NCBI RefSeq assembly: GCF_024171765.1
Contig: NZ_JAMTCI010000002.1
Location: forward strand, 434,001 to 498,000
Direction: 5' to 3'
Length of the DNA: 64,000 nt
Source of the DNA: Williamsia deligens
Lineage (GTDB): Bacteria; Actinomycetota; Actinomycetes; Mycobacteriales; Mycobacteriaceae
The notes below the pieces were generated by a model that was not told the origin of the DNA, ran no database searches, and saw only the letters and a list, made by a program, of their open reading frames with translations. Positions 56,907 through 64,000 of this stretch are shown here, piece by piece. Each line of letters opens with the position of its first letter. Positions within the stretch are counted from its first letter, which is position 1. The translations under genes and the position numbers were made by a program.

Positions 56907-57614
56907 TCACCGGACGAAGCGGTACCCCATCCCGGCCTCGGTGAGCAGGTGGCGGGGGTGCGCCGGGTCGGGCTCGAGCTTGCGACGCAGCCCCGCGAGG
57001 TAGACCCGGAGATAGTGCGTCTGCGAGTGGTACGACGGACCCCACACCTCGTGGAGCAGTTCGCGTTGCCCCACCAACTTCCCCTCGTTGCGGACCAACA
57101 TCTCGAGCACACCCCACTCGGTGGGTGTCAGGTGCACCGGCTCGCCGTCCCGGGTGACCATCTTCGCGGTCAGGTCGACGACGAACGAGCCGGCGTCGAC
57201 GACGGGCACCTCGACACCCGGCGCGGGTGCCGCGGCCCGGCGGACCGCCGCGCGCAGCCGGGCGAGCAACTCCTCCATCCCGAACGGCTTGGTGATGTAG
57301 TCGTCGGCACCGGCGTCGAGCGCGTCGACCTTGTCGGCGGAGTCGACGCGGGCCGAGAGCACGATCACCGGCACCGAGGTCCACCCGCGCAGGCCCGACA
57401 GCACCGACATGCCGTCCATGTCGGGCAGTCCGCGGTCGAGGATCACCACCTGCGGATCGGTCTGTGCCGCGGCCCGCAGCGCGCCGGTCCCGGTCGAGGC
57501 CGTGGTGACCTCGAAACCGCGCGCCCGCAGGTTGATCCGGAGCGCGCGCAGGATCTGCGGCTCGTCGTCGACGACGAGGACGCGCACGGGCTCAGGAGCC
57601 GGCGGCTGCGACAT
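56907..57614 (-). CDS. kdpE: KdpE response regulator
   Basis: 235 residues. The receiver domain has the acidic pair VVDDEPQ, the phosphoacceptor Asp60 in VVILDRGLPD and a late Lys in YITKPFG; the C-terminal OmpR-type winged helix spans about 135-233. It activates kdp transcription when phosphorylated by KdpD under potassium limitation or osmotic stress. The ATG overlaps the end of kdpD by 23 bases, so the pair is coupled. A small inverted repeat (56888-56901) follows the gene. Confidence 0.95.
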   Translation of the reverse strand: MSQPPAPEPVRVLVVDDEPQILRALRINLRARGFEVTTASTGTGALRAAAQTDPQVVILDRGLPDMDGMSVLSGLRGWTSVPVIVLSARVDSADKVDALDAGADDYITKPFGMEELLARLRAAVRRAAAPAPGVEVPVVDAGSFVVDLTAKMVTRDGEPVHLTPTEWGVLEMLVRNEGKLVGQRELLHEVWGPSYHSQTHYLRVYLAGLRRKLEPDPAHPRHLLTEAGMGYRFVR

Positions 57615-60237
57615 CGCGACCCCCGTCCGCGTCGTCCGGGACCACACCGTCGCCGACCCCGTCGGCCGGGAGGTCGACAACCATCGTCGAACCGCCGCCG
57701 GGGGTCTCGACCACCTCGAGTCGACCACCCATGGCCTCGGTGAACCCCGCGGCCACCGACAACCCGAGACCCACCCCGGAACTCGCGTTCTGGTCACCGA
57801 GTCGGTGGAAGGCGGCCAGCACCGACGCGCGGTCGGCCTCGTCGATACCGATGCCGTGGTCGACGACGAGGACCCGCACGCGGGCACCGCTCGTCGCGGT
57901 GTCGCCGGACGCGGTGTCGGCGTCGTCGGTCCGCGCCGCGACGGTGACGGTGGCGTCACCCGAGTGCCGCAGGGCGTTGTCGATCAGGTTGGCCAGCACC
58001 CGTTCCAGCAGGACCGGGTCGGCACACACCAGGGTGTTCCCGCCCTCGACGCGGACGCGCTCGGTGGCCGTGGTCGCGTAGCTGGCCATCCCCACCAGCA
58101 CGCGGCCGACGACCTCACCGAGGTAGACGTGCCGCATCTGGGGGCGCACCACACCGGCGGCCAGGCGGGAGGAGTCGAGCAGGTTGCCGACGATCGCGGT
58201 GAGGTGATCGGTCGACTCCTCGATGGTGGCGAGGAGTTCGGCGGTGTCCTCGGCCGAGAAGGAGACGTCGGTGCTGCGCAGGCTGGACGCGGCGGCCTTC
58301 ACCGCGGCCAGCGGGGTGCGCAGGTCGTGACTGACGGCCGAGAGCAGCGCCCGGCGGAGTCTGTCGGTCTCGCTGAGAGCGCGCGCCTCCGACGCCGCCT
58401 CGGCGAGGCGACGCCGCTCCACCACACCGGCCGCCTGCGTGGCCACCGCGGTGAGGACGCGCCGGTCGCGCCCGGTCGGGGCGGGACCACGCAGGAGCAA
58501 CGCGTATTCGCCCGAGGCGACGGTGCAGACCGTGTCGGCATCGCCGGGGCGGGTGGGGGGATCGGTACCGACGGCGTTCTCGACCACAGGAAGGGCGTCG
58601 GGTGTCAGACGGACCACCGACACCGAGGTCTGGTCGAAGGTCTCGCGGACGAGGTCGAGCAGTCGGGTCGGGCTCGTACCGCTGAGCACCGCGCCGGCGA
58701 ACGTCGTGAGGAGTTCGGCCTCGGCCGCCGCGCGGGTCGCCTCTCGACGACGGCGTGCGGCCGAGTCCACCAGGGCCGCCACGGCGACCGCCACGACCAG
58801 CAGGACGATGATCGTCGAGGCGTTCTCGGCGTTGTCGATGGTGAAGCTGTAGCGCGGATCGGTGAAGAAGTAGTTGAGCAGCAACCCCGACACGATCGCC
58901 GTCAGCGCGGCCGGTGCGATCCCGCCGAGCAGCGAGATCGCGAGCACCACCAGGAAGAACACGGCCGTCTCGGTGGCGAACCCCATCCACCGGTCCGCCC
59001 AGACCATGACCGCTGCGGCGGCCCACGGCACCACGACGGCGAACACCCACGTCAGCGGTCGGTGGAACCGGCTTCGTCGGATGTCGAGGGGGTTGCGGCG
59101 CCGGGCCTGTTCGTGGGTCACCATGTGGACGTCGATCTTGCCCGACATCCGGACGACGGCCGCGCCGGTCCCCTCCGACACCAGGCGTTCCCACCGGGAC
59201 CTGCGTGACGTGCCCAGGACGAGCTGGGTGGCGTTCACACCGCGCGCGAAGTCCAGGAGTGTCTCGGCGATGGAATCGCCGACGGCGGTGTGGATCCGGG
59301 CACCGACACCCTCGGCGAGCTCGGCCAGAGAGGGCAACTCCCCCGACAACCGGTCGAGGAGGCCGTCTCCGCGCACGACGTGCACCGCGATGAGTTCGGC
59401 ACTGGACCGTGACGCGATCCGGCTCGCCCGCCGCAGCAGCGTCGCCGATTCGGGGCCGCCGGTCACCGCCACCACCACGCGCTCGCGGGTCTCCCAGGTC
59501 GCGGTGATGGCGTGCTGCTCGCGGTAGTCGGCCAGGGAGTCCTCGACACGGTCGGCGAGCCACAGCAGGGCCAGTTCGCGCAGGGCCGTGAGGTTGCCCT
59601 GTCGGAAGTAGTTGACCAGCGCCCCCTGGATGCGGTCGCCGGCGTAGACCTTGCCCGCGGCCAGTCGCCGACGCAGCGCCTCCGGCGCGATGTCGACGAG
59701 CTCGATGGCGTCCGCGGCGCGCACCACCTCGTCGGGGACGGTCTCCTTCTGTGTGACACCGGTGATCTGCGCGACGACGTCGTTGAGGCTCTCGAGGTGC
59801 TGGATGTTGACCGTCGAGAGGACGTCGATGCCGGCGTCGACGAGATCGCGGATGTCCTCCCACCGCTTGCTGTTCCGCAGACCCGGCGCGTTGGTGTGGG
59901 CCAGTTCGTCGACGAGGACCACGTCGGGTCGCCGGGCGAGGACCGCCTCGACGTCGAGCTCGTGCAGCACCGTCCCGCGGTGCTCGACCGCCCGGGTCGG
60001 GACGGTCTCGAACCCGACCGCCATCTGCGCGGTCGCACTGCGGCCGTGGGTCTCGACGATCGCCGCGACGACGTCGGACCCCTCTGCGAGCAGCGTCCTC
60101 GCCTGGGCGAGCATCTCGTAGGTCTTGCCGACGCCGGGCGCGCACCCGAGGAAGATCTGCAGCGTGCCGCGGCGCTCGGCGTCACGGGACGAGGTCTGCG
60201 GGGCGGGCACCGCCCGATCCTGCGCCGGGGAGGTCAC
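57592..60237 (-). CDS. kdpD: KdpD sensor histidine kinase
   Basis: 881 residues. N-terminal KdpD domain with the P-loop GCAPGVGKTYEML (about 31-43), a USP-like domain (about 245-365), four clustered membrane helices (about 390-490), a GAF-like region, then HisKA with SHDLRTP and a HATPase_c with GIGID and GVGLGLSVAAG. It senses potassium and ionic strength and phosphorylates KdpE. GTG start six bases after the kdpC stop. Confidence 0.96.
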   Translation of the reverse strand: MTSPAQDRAVPAPQTSSRDAERRGTLQIFLGCAPGVGKTYEMLAQARTLLAEGSDVVAAIVETHGRSATAQMAVGFETVPTRAVEHRGTVLHELDVEAVLARRPDVVLVDELAHTNAPGLRNSKRWEDIRDLVDAGIDVLSTVNIQHLESLNDVVAQITGVTQKETVPDEVVRAADAIELVDIAPEALRRRLAAGKVYAGDRIQGALVNYFRQGNLTALRELALLWLADRVEDSLADYREQHAITATWETRERVVVAVTGGPESATLLRRASRIASRSSAELIAVHVVRGDGLLDRLSGELPSLAELAEGVGARIHTAVGDSIAETLLDFARGVNATQLVLGTSRRSRWERLVSEGTGAAVVRMSGKIDVHMVTHEQARRRNPLDIRRSRFHRPLTWVFAVVVPWAAAAVMVWADRWMGFATETAVFFLVVLAISLLGGIAPAALTAIVSGLLLNYFFTDPRYSFTIDNAENASTIIVLLVVAVAVAALVDSAARRRREATRAAAEAELLTTFAGAVLSGTSPTRLLDLVRETFDQTSVSVVRLTPDALPVVENAVGTDPPTRPGDADTVCTVASGEYALLLRGPAPTGRDRRVLTAVATQAAGVVERRRLAEAASEARALSETDRLRRALLSAVSHDLRTPLAAVKAAASSLRSTDVSFSAEDTAELLATIEESTDHLTAIVGNLLDSSRLAAGVVRPQMRHVYLGEVVGRVLVGMASYATTATERVRVEGGNTLVCADPVLLERVLANLIDNALRHSGDATVTVAARTDDADTASGDTATSGARVRVLVVDHGIGIDEADRASVLAAFHRLGDQNASSGVGLGLSVAAGFTEAMGGRLEVVETPGGGSTMVVDLPADGVGDGVVPDDADGGRDVAAAGS

Positions 60238-60243
60238 GCTGCG

Positions 60244-60873
60244 CTACCCGCATCCCGGGGCGGTGAGACCGAGCCCCCGGTTGACGCCGAGGACGTTCAC
60301 GACCGGCTGACCGAGGAACCCCAGCTGTCGGCCGTCGGTGTTGTCCGCGATCACGGCGCGGACCTCGGCGGGCGTCCTGCCGGTCACCCGCGCGATCCGC
60401 GCCACCTGGATGGCCGCGTAGGCGGGGCTGATGTCGGGGTCGAGGCCCGATCCGGACCCGGTGACCGCGTCGACCGGGACCTGATCGGGCGGCACGCCCT
60501 CACGGACGGCGATCGCAGCGCGGCGCGTCCGGATCCACTGCGCCAGCATCTCGCTCGACGGACCCTGTTGGCTCGCCGCCGATGCCGACGGGTCGCCGGG
60601 CGCGAACGGGTCGTCGTCGGACCCGACGACGCGGGCGTGCAGATACGGATCGGGCGCACCCGTGGCGGGACGTGGGTCGATGCCGAGCAACGCCGACCCG
60701 ACCGGGCAGCCGGCGCGGTCGGTGACCGTCGATCCCTCCGGGCCGCCGGGCGCGATGCGTGAGACACCCCACACGACAGCGGGATACGCGACGCCGACGA
60801 CGACGGTGAGCGCAACGAGGACCGCGAGACCCACGATCGACTGGCGGATCACCTGCTTGAGGACGAGCACCAC
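60244..60873 (-). CDS. kdpC: Potassium-transporting ATPase subunit KdpC
   Basis: 209 residues. One N-terminal membrane helix (IVGLAVLVALTVVVGVAYPAVVW), then an extracytoplasmic domain with the family segments GSALLGIDPRP, VTGSGSGLDPDISPAYA and VNVLGVN. KdpC bridges KdpA and KdpB. The GTG at 60873 shares one base with the kdpB TAG; a second GTG lies one codon on. Confidence 0.95.
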   Translation of the reverse strand: MVLVLKQVIRQSIVGLAVLVALTVVVGVAYPAVVWGVSRIAPGGPEGSTVTDRAGCPVGSALLGIDPRPATGAPDPYLHARVVGSDDDPFAPGDPSASAASQQGPSSEMLAQWIRTRRAAIAVREGVPPDQVPVDAVTGSGSGLDPDISPAYAAIQVARIARVTGRTPAEVRAVIADNTDGRQLGFLGQPVVNVLGVNRGLGLTAPGCG

Positions 60874-62987
60874 TACCCCATTCCCGGGATGAATCGGACG
60901 ACGAGATCGATCAGCCAGATGCCGACGAACGGCGAGATGACACCACCGACCCCGTAGACGAGCAGGTTGCGACCGAGCAGCCGCGACGCCGACGAGGGCC
61001 GGTAGGCGACACCGCGCAGCGACAGCGGGATCAGCGCGATGATGATGAGCGCGTTGAAGATCACCGCCGAGGTGATCGCCGACTGCGCGGAGTGCAACCG
61101 CATGACGTTCAGCCCGTCGAGCTGCGGGTAGATGCCGCTGAACAGAGCGGGCAGGATCGCGAAGTACTTGGCGAGGTCGTTGGCCAGCGAGAACGTGGTC
61201 AAGGCGCCCCGGGTGATCAGCAGCTGTTTGCCGATCGCGACCACGTCGATCAGCTTGGTCGGGTCGGAGTCGAGGTCGACCATGTTGCCGGCCTCCTTGG
61301 CGGCCGACGTACCGGTGTTCATCGCCAGACCCACGTCCGCCTGTGCGAGCGCGGGGGCGTCGTTGGTGCCGTCGCCCGTCATCGCGACGAGCTTGCCCGC
61401 GGCCTGCTCGGACCGGATGACCTCGAGCTTGTCCTCGGGTGTGGCCTCGGAGATGACGTCGTCGACGCCGGCCTGCGCCGCGATCGCCGCGGCGGTGCGC
61501 GGGTTGTCGCCGGTCACCATCACCGTGCGGATGCCCATGGCCCGCAACTGCGCGAAGCGTTGTGCCATGCCGGGTTTGACGACGTCGGACAGGGCGATCA
61601 CACCGAGGACGCGGACCTGTCCGTCCCGTCGGCGCTCGCCGACGACCAGTGGTGTGCCACCGCCGGCGGCGATCTCGTCGACGGCGTCGGACACCTGGGT
61701 CGGGACGCTCGCGCCGGTGGAGCGGGCCCACGAGATCACGGCGTCCGCGGCGCCCTTGCGCAGGGCGACACCCTCGGCGAGGTCGAGTCCGCTCATCCGC
61801 GTCTGCGCGGTGAACGGGACGAGCGTCGCCGACCCCGGTTCCGGACGGACCGCCTCGACGTCGACGCCGTGCGTCCGGGCGCAGAACTCGACGATGCTGC
61901 GTCCCTCGGGGGTGTCGTCGCCCAGGCTCGATCGGCATGCGGCCAGGGCGATCTCGTCGACGGTCACGTCCGGCGCGGGGACCACCGCGGTGGCGCGACG
62001 GTTGCCGAACGTGATGGTGCCGGTCTTGTCCATCAGCAGGGTGTCGATGTCGCCGGCGGCCTCCACCGCACGCCCCGACATCGCAAGCACGTTGCGCTGG
62101 ACCAGGCGGTCCATCCCGGCGATGCCGATCGAGGACAGCAGCGCACCGATGGTCGTCGGGATGAGGCACACCAGCAGGGCGATCAACTTGATCGGGTCGG
62201 GCGTGGACCCGCCGTACTGCTGGACCGGGCCGATCGCGACGACGGCGAGCAGGAAGATGATCGTCAGGCTCGCGAGCAGGATGTCCAAGGCGATCTCGTT
62301 GGGCGTCTTCTTCCGCGACGCGCCCTCGACGAGCGCGATCATCCGGTCGACGAACGACTCCCCCGGTCGGGTGCTGATCTGCACGACGATGCGGTCGGAC
62401 AGGACGACGGTCCCGCCGGTCACAGCGCAGCGGTCGCCACCGGATTCGCGCACGACGGGTGCGGACTCGCCCGTGATCGCCGACTCGTCGACGGTCGCGA
62501 TGCCCTCGACGACGTCCCCGTCGCCGGCGATGGTCTCGCCGGCCTCGACGACGATGCGGTCGCCGATGGCCAGGTCCGACCCCGACACCTCGACGGTCGA
62601 CCCGTCGGCCTCGAGGCGGCGGGCGATCGTGTCGCGCTTGACCTTCCGCAGGCTCTCGGCCTGCGCCTTGCCGCGCCCCTCGGCGACCGCGGTGGCGAGG
62701 TTGGCGAACACGACGGTGAACCAGAGCCAGAACGCGATGGCCCAGGCGAACACCGAGGGCCGCACGATCGCAAGGATCGTCGTCACGATCGAGCCGACGA
62801 AGACCACGAACATGACCGGGTTGCGGACCTGCTTGCGCGGCGTCAGGGCCCGCACGGCGTCCGGCAGCGCGGTCACGAGAGACCGCGGGGAGAACGAGCC
62901 GTGGCCCGCGAGATCGGCCGGGGGCGTGTCATTCCCGGGCTCGGGGGTGCCCGGCTCAGGGGTGCCGGACTCCAGGGTGACGGTCAC
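60873..62987 (-). CDS. kdpB: Potassium-transporting P-type ATPase subunit KdpB
   Basis: 704 residues. The phosphorylated Asp is in DKTGTITFG, the actuator motif is TGES (SAITGESAP), and the hinge is [10 protein letters not shown] and [11 protein letters not shown]. Membrane helices flank these domains. The first 40 residues include a short Pro/Glu/Gly repeat ([11 protein letters not shown]). It hydrolyses ATP to drive high-affinity K+ uptake through KdpA. GTG start overlaps kdpA stop as GTGA. Confidence 0.97.
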   Translation of the reverse strand: MTVTLESGTPEPGTPEPGNDTPPADLAGHGSFSPRSLVTALPDAVRALTPRKQVRNPVMFVVFVGSIVTTILAIVRPSVFAWAIAFWLWFTVVFANLATAVAEGRGKAQAESLRKVKRDTIARRLEADGSTVEVSGSDLAIGDRIVVEAGETIAGDGDVVEGIATVDESAITGESAPVVRESGGDRCAVTGGTVVLSDRIVVQISTRPGESFVDRMIALVEGASRKKTPNEIALDILLASLTIIFLLAVVAIGPVQQYGGSTPDPIKLIALLVCLIPTTIGALLSSIGIAGMDRLVQRNVLAMSGRAVEAAGDIDTLLMDKTGTITFGNRRATAVVPAPDVTVDEIALAACRSSLGDDTPEGRSIVEFCARTHGVDVEAVRPEPGSATLVPFTAQTRMSGLDLAEGVALRKGAADAVISWARSTGASVPTQVSDAVDEIAAGGGTPLVVGERRRDGQVRVLGVIALSDVVKPGMAQRFAQLRAMGIRTVMVTGDNPRTAAAIAAQAGVDDVISEATPEDKLEVIRSEQAAGKLVAMTGDGTNDAPALAQADVGLAMNTGTSAAKEAGNMVDLDSDPTKLIDVVAIGKQLLITRGALTTFSLANDLAKYFAILPALFSGIYPQLDGLNVMRLHSAQSAITSAVIFNALIIIALIPLSLRGVAYRPSSASRLLGRNLLVYGVGGVISPFVGIWLIDLVVRFIPGMG

Positions 62988-64000
62988 TGCATCGCCTCCG
63001 CGATCGGTCCCAGCGCCAGGGCCGGGAAGAAGGTGAGTCCGGCGACGAGCACCACGGTGCCGAAGAGCAGTCCGCCGAACAGGAGTCCATGGGTCGGCAG
63101 CGTCGCCGTCGACGACGCGGCCGGGCGTTGCCGGGCGAGCAGACCGGCGAGCGCGAGGGTGAAGACGATGGGCAGGAACCGGCCCAGCATCATCGCGACG
63201 GCCAGGGACGTCTGGAACCAGTCGCTGGTGACGGTGAGGCCGCCGAACGCGCTGCCGTTGTTGTTGGCCGCGGAGGCGAAGGCGTACAACACCTCCGAGT
63301 AGCCGTGCACCGACTGTGGGGATCCGGGATCGCCGCTGTTGCCCTGGAATCCGGTCGTCGACGACAGCGTCATGGTGATGCCCGTGCCGACGAGGACCAG
63401 CGCCGGCATCACCAGGATCGACAGCGCCGCCATGGTGATTTCCCGTTGCCCGATCTTCTTGCCCAGGAACGTCGGTGTGCGTCCGACGAGCAGCCCGCCG
63501 ACGAAGACGGCGATCACCGCGAGCACCAGGATCCCGTACAGACCGGTGCCCACACCGCCGGGCGCGACCTCGCCGAGCAGCATGTTCCAGATCAGCGCTC
63601 CCCCACCGGCCGCGGAGAAGCTGTCGTGCTGGGCGTTCACCGCGCCGGTCGACGTGCCGGTCGTCGCGACCGCGTAGAGGACCGACCCGGGGATGCCGAA
63701 CCGCTGCTCTTTGCCCTCCATCATCGCGCCGGCGGCCCGCGCCGCGACACCGGTCGTGTGCTGCTCGAAATACGCGGTGATCGCGAAGATCACGGTGAGC
63801 AGCGCTGCCATCACGCCGAGGATGGTCAGGCCCTGGCGACGGTCCTTCACGAGCGTCGAGTAGGTACGGGTCAGGCAGATCGGGATGAGCAGGATCGCGA
63901 TGATCTGCGCGATGTTGCTCAGCGGGGTGGGGTTCTCGAACGGGTGGGCCGAGTTCGTCGCCAGCGATCCGCCGCCGTTGGTACCCAGTTCCTTGATGGC
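62984..64000 (-). CDS. kdpA: Potassium-transporting ATPase subunit KdpA (C-terminal part; gene runs off the right edge)
   Basis: The last 338 residues are inside the window; the reading frame is open to base 64000 and the true start lies beyond it. The K+ selectivity-filter segment [19 protein letters not shown] is at the upstream end and a later filter region GNSGD-like [20 protein letters not shown] follows, with several membrane helices. KdpA is the channel-like K+ subunit. kdpF, usually a tiny gene before kdpA, would be outside the window. Confidence 0.95.
   Translation of the reverse strand, partial: AIKELGTNGGGSLATNSAHPFENPTPLSNIAQIIAILLIPICLTRTYSTLVKDRRQGLTILGVMAALLTVIFAITAYFEQHTTGVAARAAGAMMEGKEQRFGIPGSVLYAVATTGTSTGAVNAQHDSFSAAGGGALIWNMLLGEVAPGGVGTGLYGILVLAVIAVFVGGLLVGRTPTFLGKKIGQREITMAALSILVMPALVLVGTGITMTLSSTTGFQGNSGDPGSPQSVHGYSEVLYAFASAANNNGSAFGGLTVTSDWFQTSLAVAMMLGRFLPIVFTLALAGLLARQRPAASSTATLPTHGLLFGGLLFGTVVLVAGLTFFPALALGPIAEAMQ

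Noticed and set aside
61092-63302. 736-codon open frame antisense to kdpB
   Set aside because: Mirror of kdpB coding; no family motif, biased composition only.

Overview
The window is typical actinobacterial chromosome: very high G+C, many GTG starts, short gaps and many four-base start/stop overlaps. Mycothione reductase, an antigen-85-type mycolyltransferase and a PapA-type acyltransferase point to a mycolic-acid and mycothiol producer (order Mycobacteriales; Gordonia or Williamsia-like is my guess, not proven). Gene order from about 0 to 57 kb follows the M. tuberculosis block Rv2847c-Rv2923c closely, so most calls rest on both sequence motifs and context. I saw no rRNA, tRNA, CRISPR array, insertion sequence, prophage or replication origin.

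Layout. 0.1-5.6 kb: corrinoid/siroheme genes cysG-cobB-cobO-chlID plus an ElaA-type acetyltransferase; 6.0-7.6 kb: malate:quinone oxidoreductase; 7.8-10.2 kb (plus strand): alpha/beta hydrolase coupled to mycothione reductase; 10.3-14.9 kb: two alpha/beta hydrolases, cobQ, map; 14.9-21.5 kb: a penicillin-binding lipoprotein, a GNAT, ispG, rip1 and dxr (two MEP-pathway isoprenoid steps flanking a site-2 protease); 21.6-27.7 kb: DUF2631, rlmN, a LapA-like protein, cdsA-frr-pyrH and tsf/rpsB; 28.0-33.6 kb: an M23 protein, xerC, an iron-regulated siderophore reductase, dprA-comM-yraN; 33.7-38.3 kb: an accessory-looking set (mycolyltransferase, diverging from papA and an MFS exporter); 38.2-46.4 kb: translation and secretion genes (DUF2469, rnhB, lepB, rplS, an unknown membrane protein, trmD-rimM-khpA-rpsP, an amidohydrolase, ffh); 46.4-50.8 kb: amtB-glnK-glnD nitrogen operon; 51.0-56.9 kb: ftsY, smc, acyP, osmC; 56.9-64.0 kb: kdpABCDE potassium uptake and sensing, with kdpA cut by the right edge.

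Regulation that can be read from the sequence. Ten or so genes have a TANNNT-type -10 hexamer 6-8 bases before the start codon, the pattern of leaderless transcripts; in two of them the stop codon of the upstream gene forms the first bases of the -10. Three ribosomal-protein transcription units (rpsB, rplS, rpsP) share one promoter layout, GATTTCG followed by exactly 20 bases and then a -10. An IdeR/DtxR-type iron box covers the siderophore-reductase promoter and a GlnR-type box precedes amtB. Strong inverted repeats mark several gene ends.

No clearly unprecedented system is visible. The candidates most worth follow-up are the shared ribosomal promoter element, the stop-codon/-10 fusions, and the mycolyltransferase-PapA-MFS set sitting between yraN and DUF2469.
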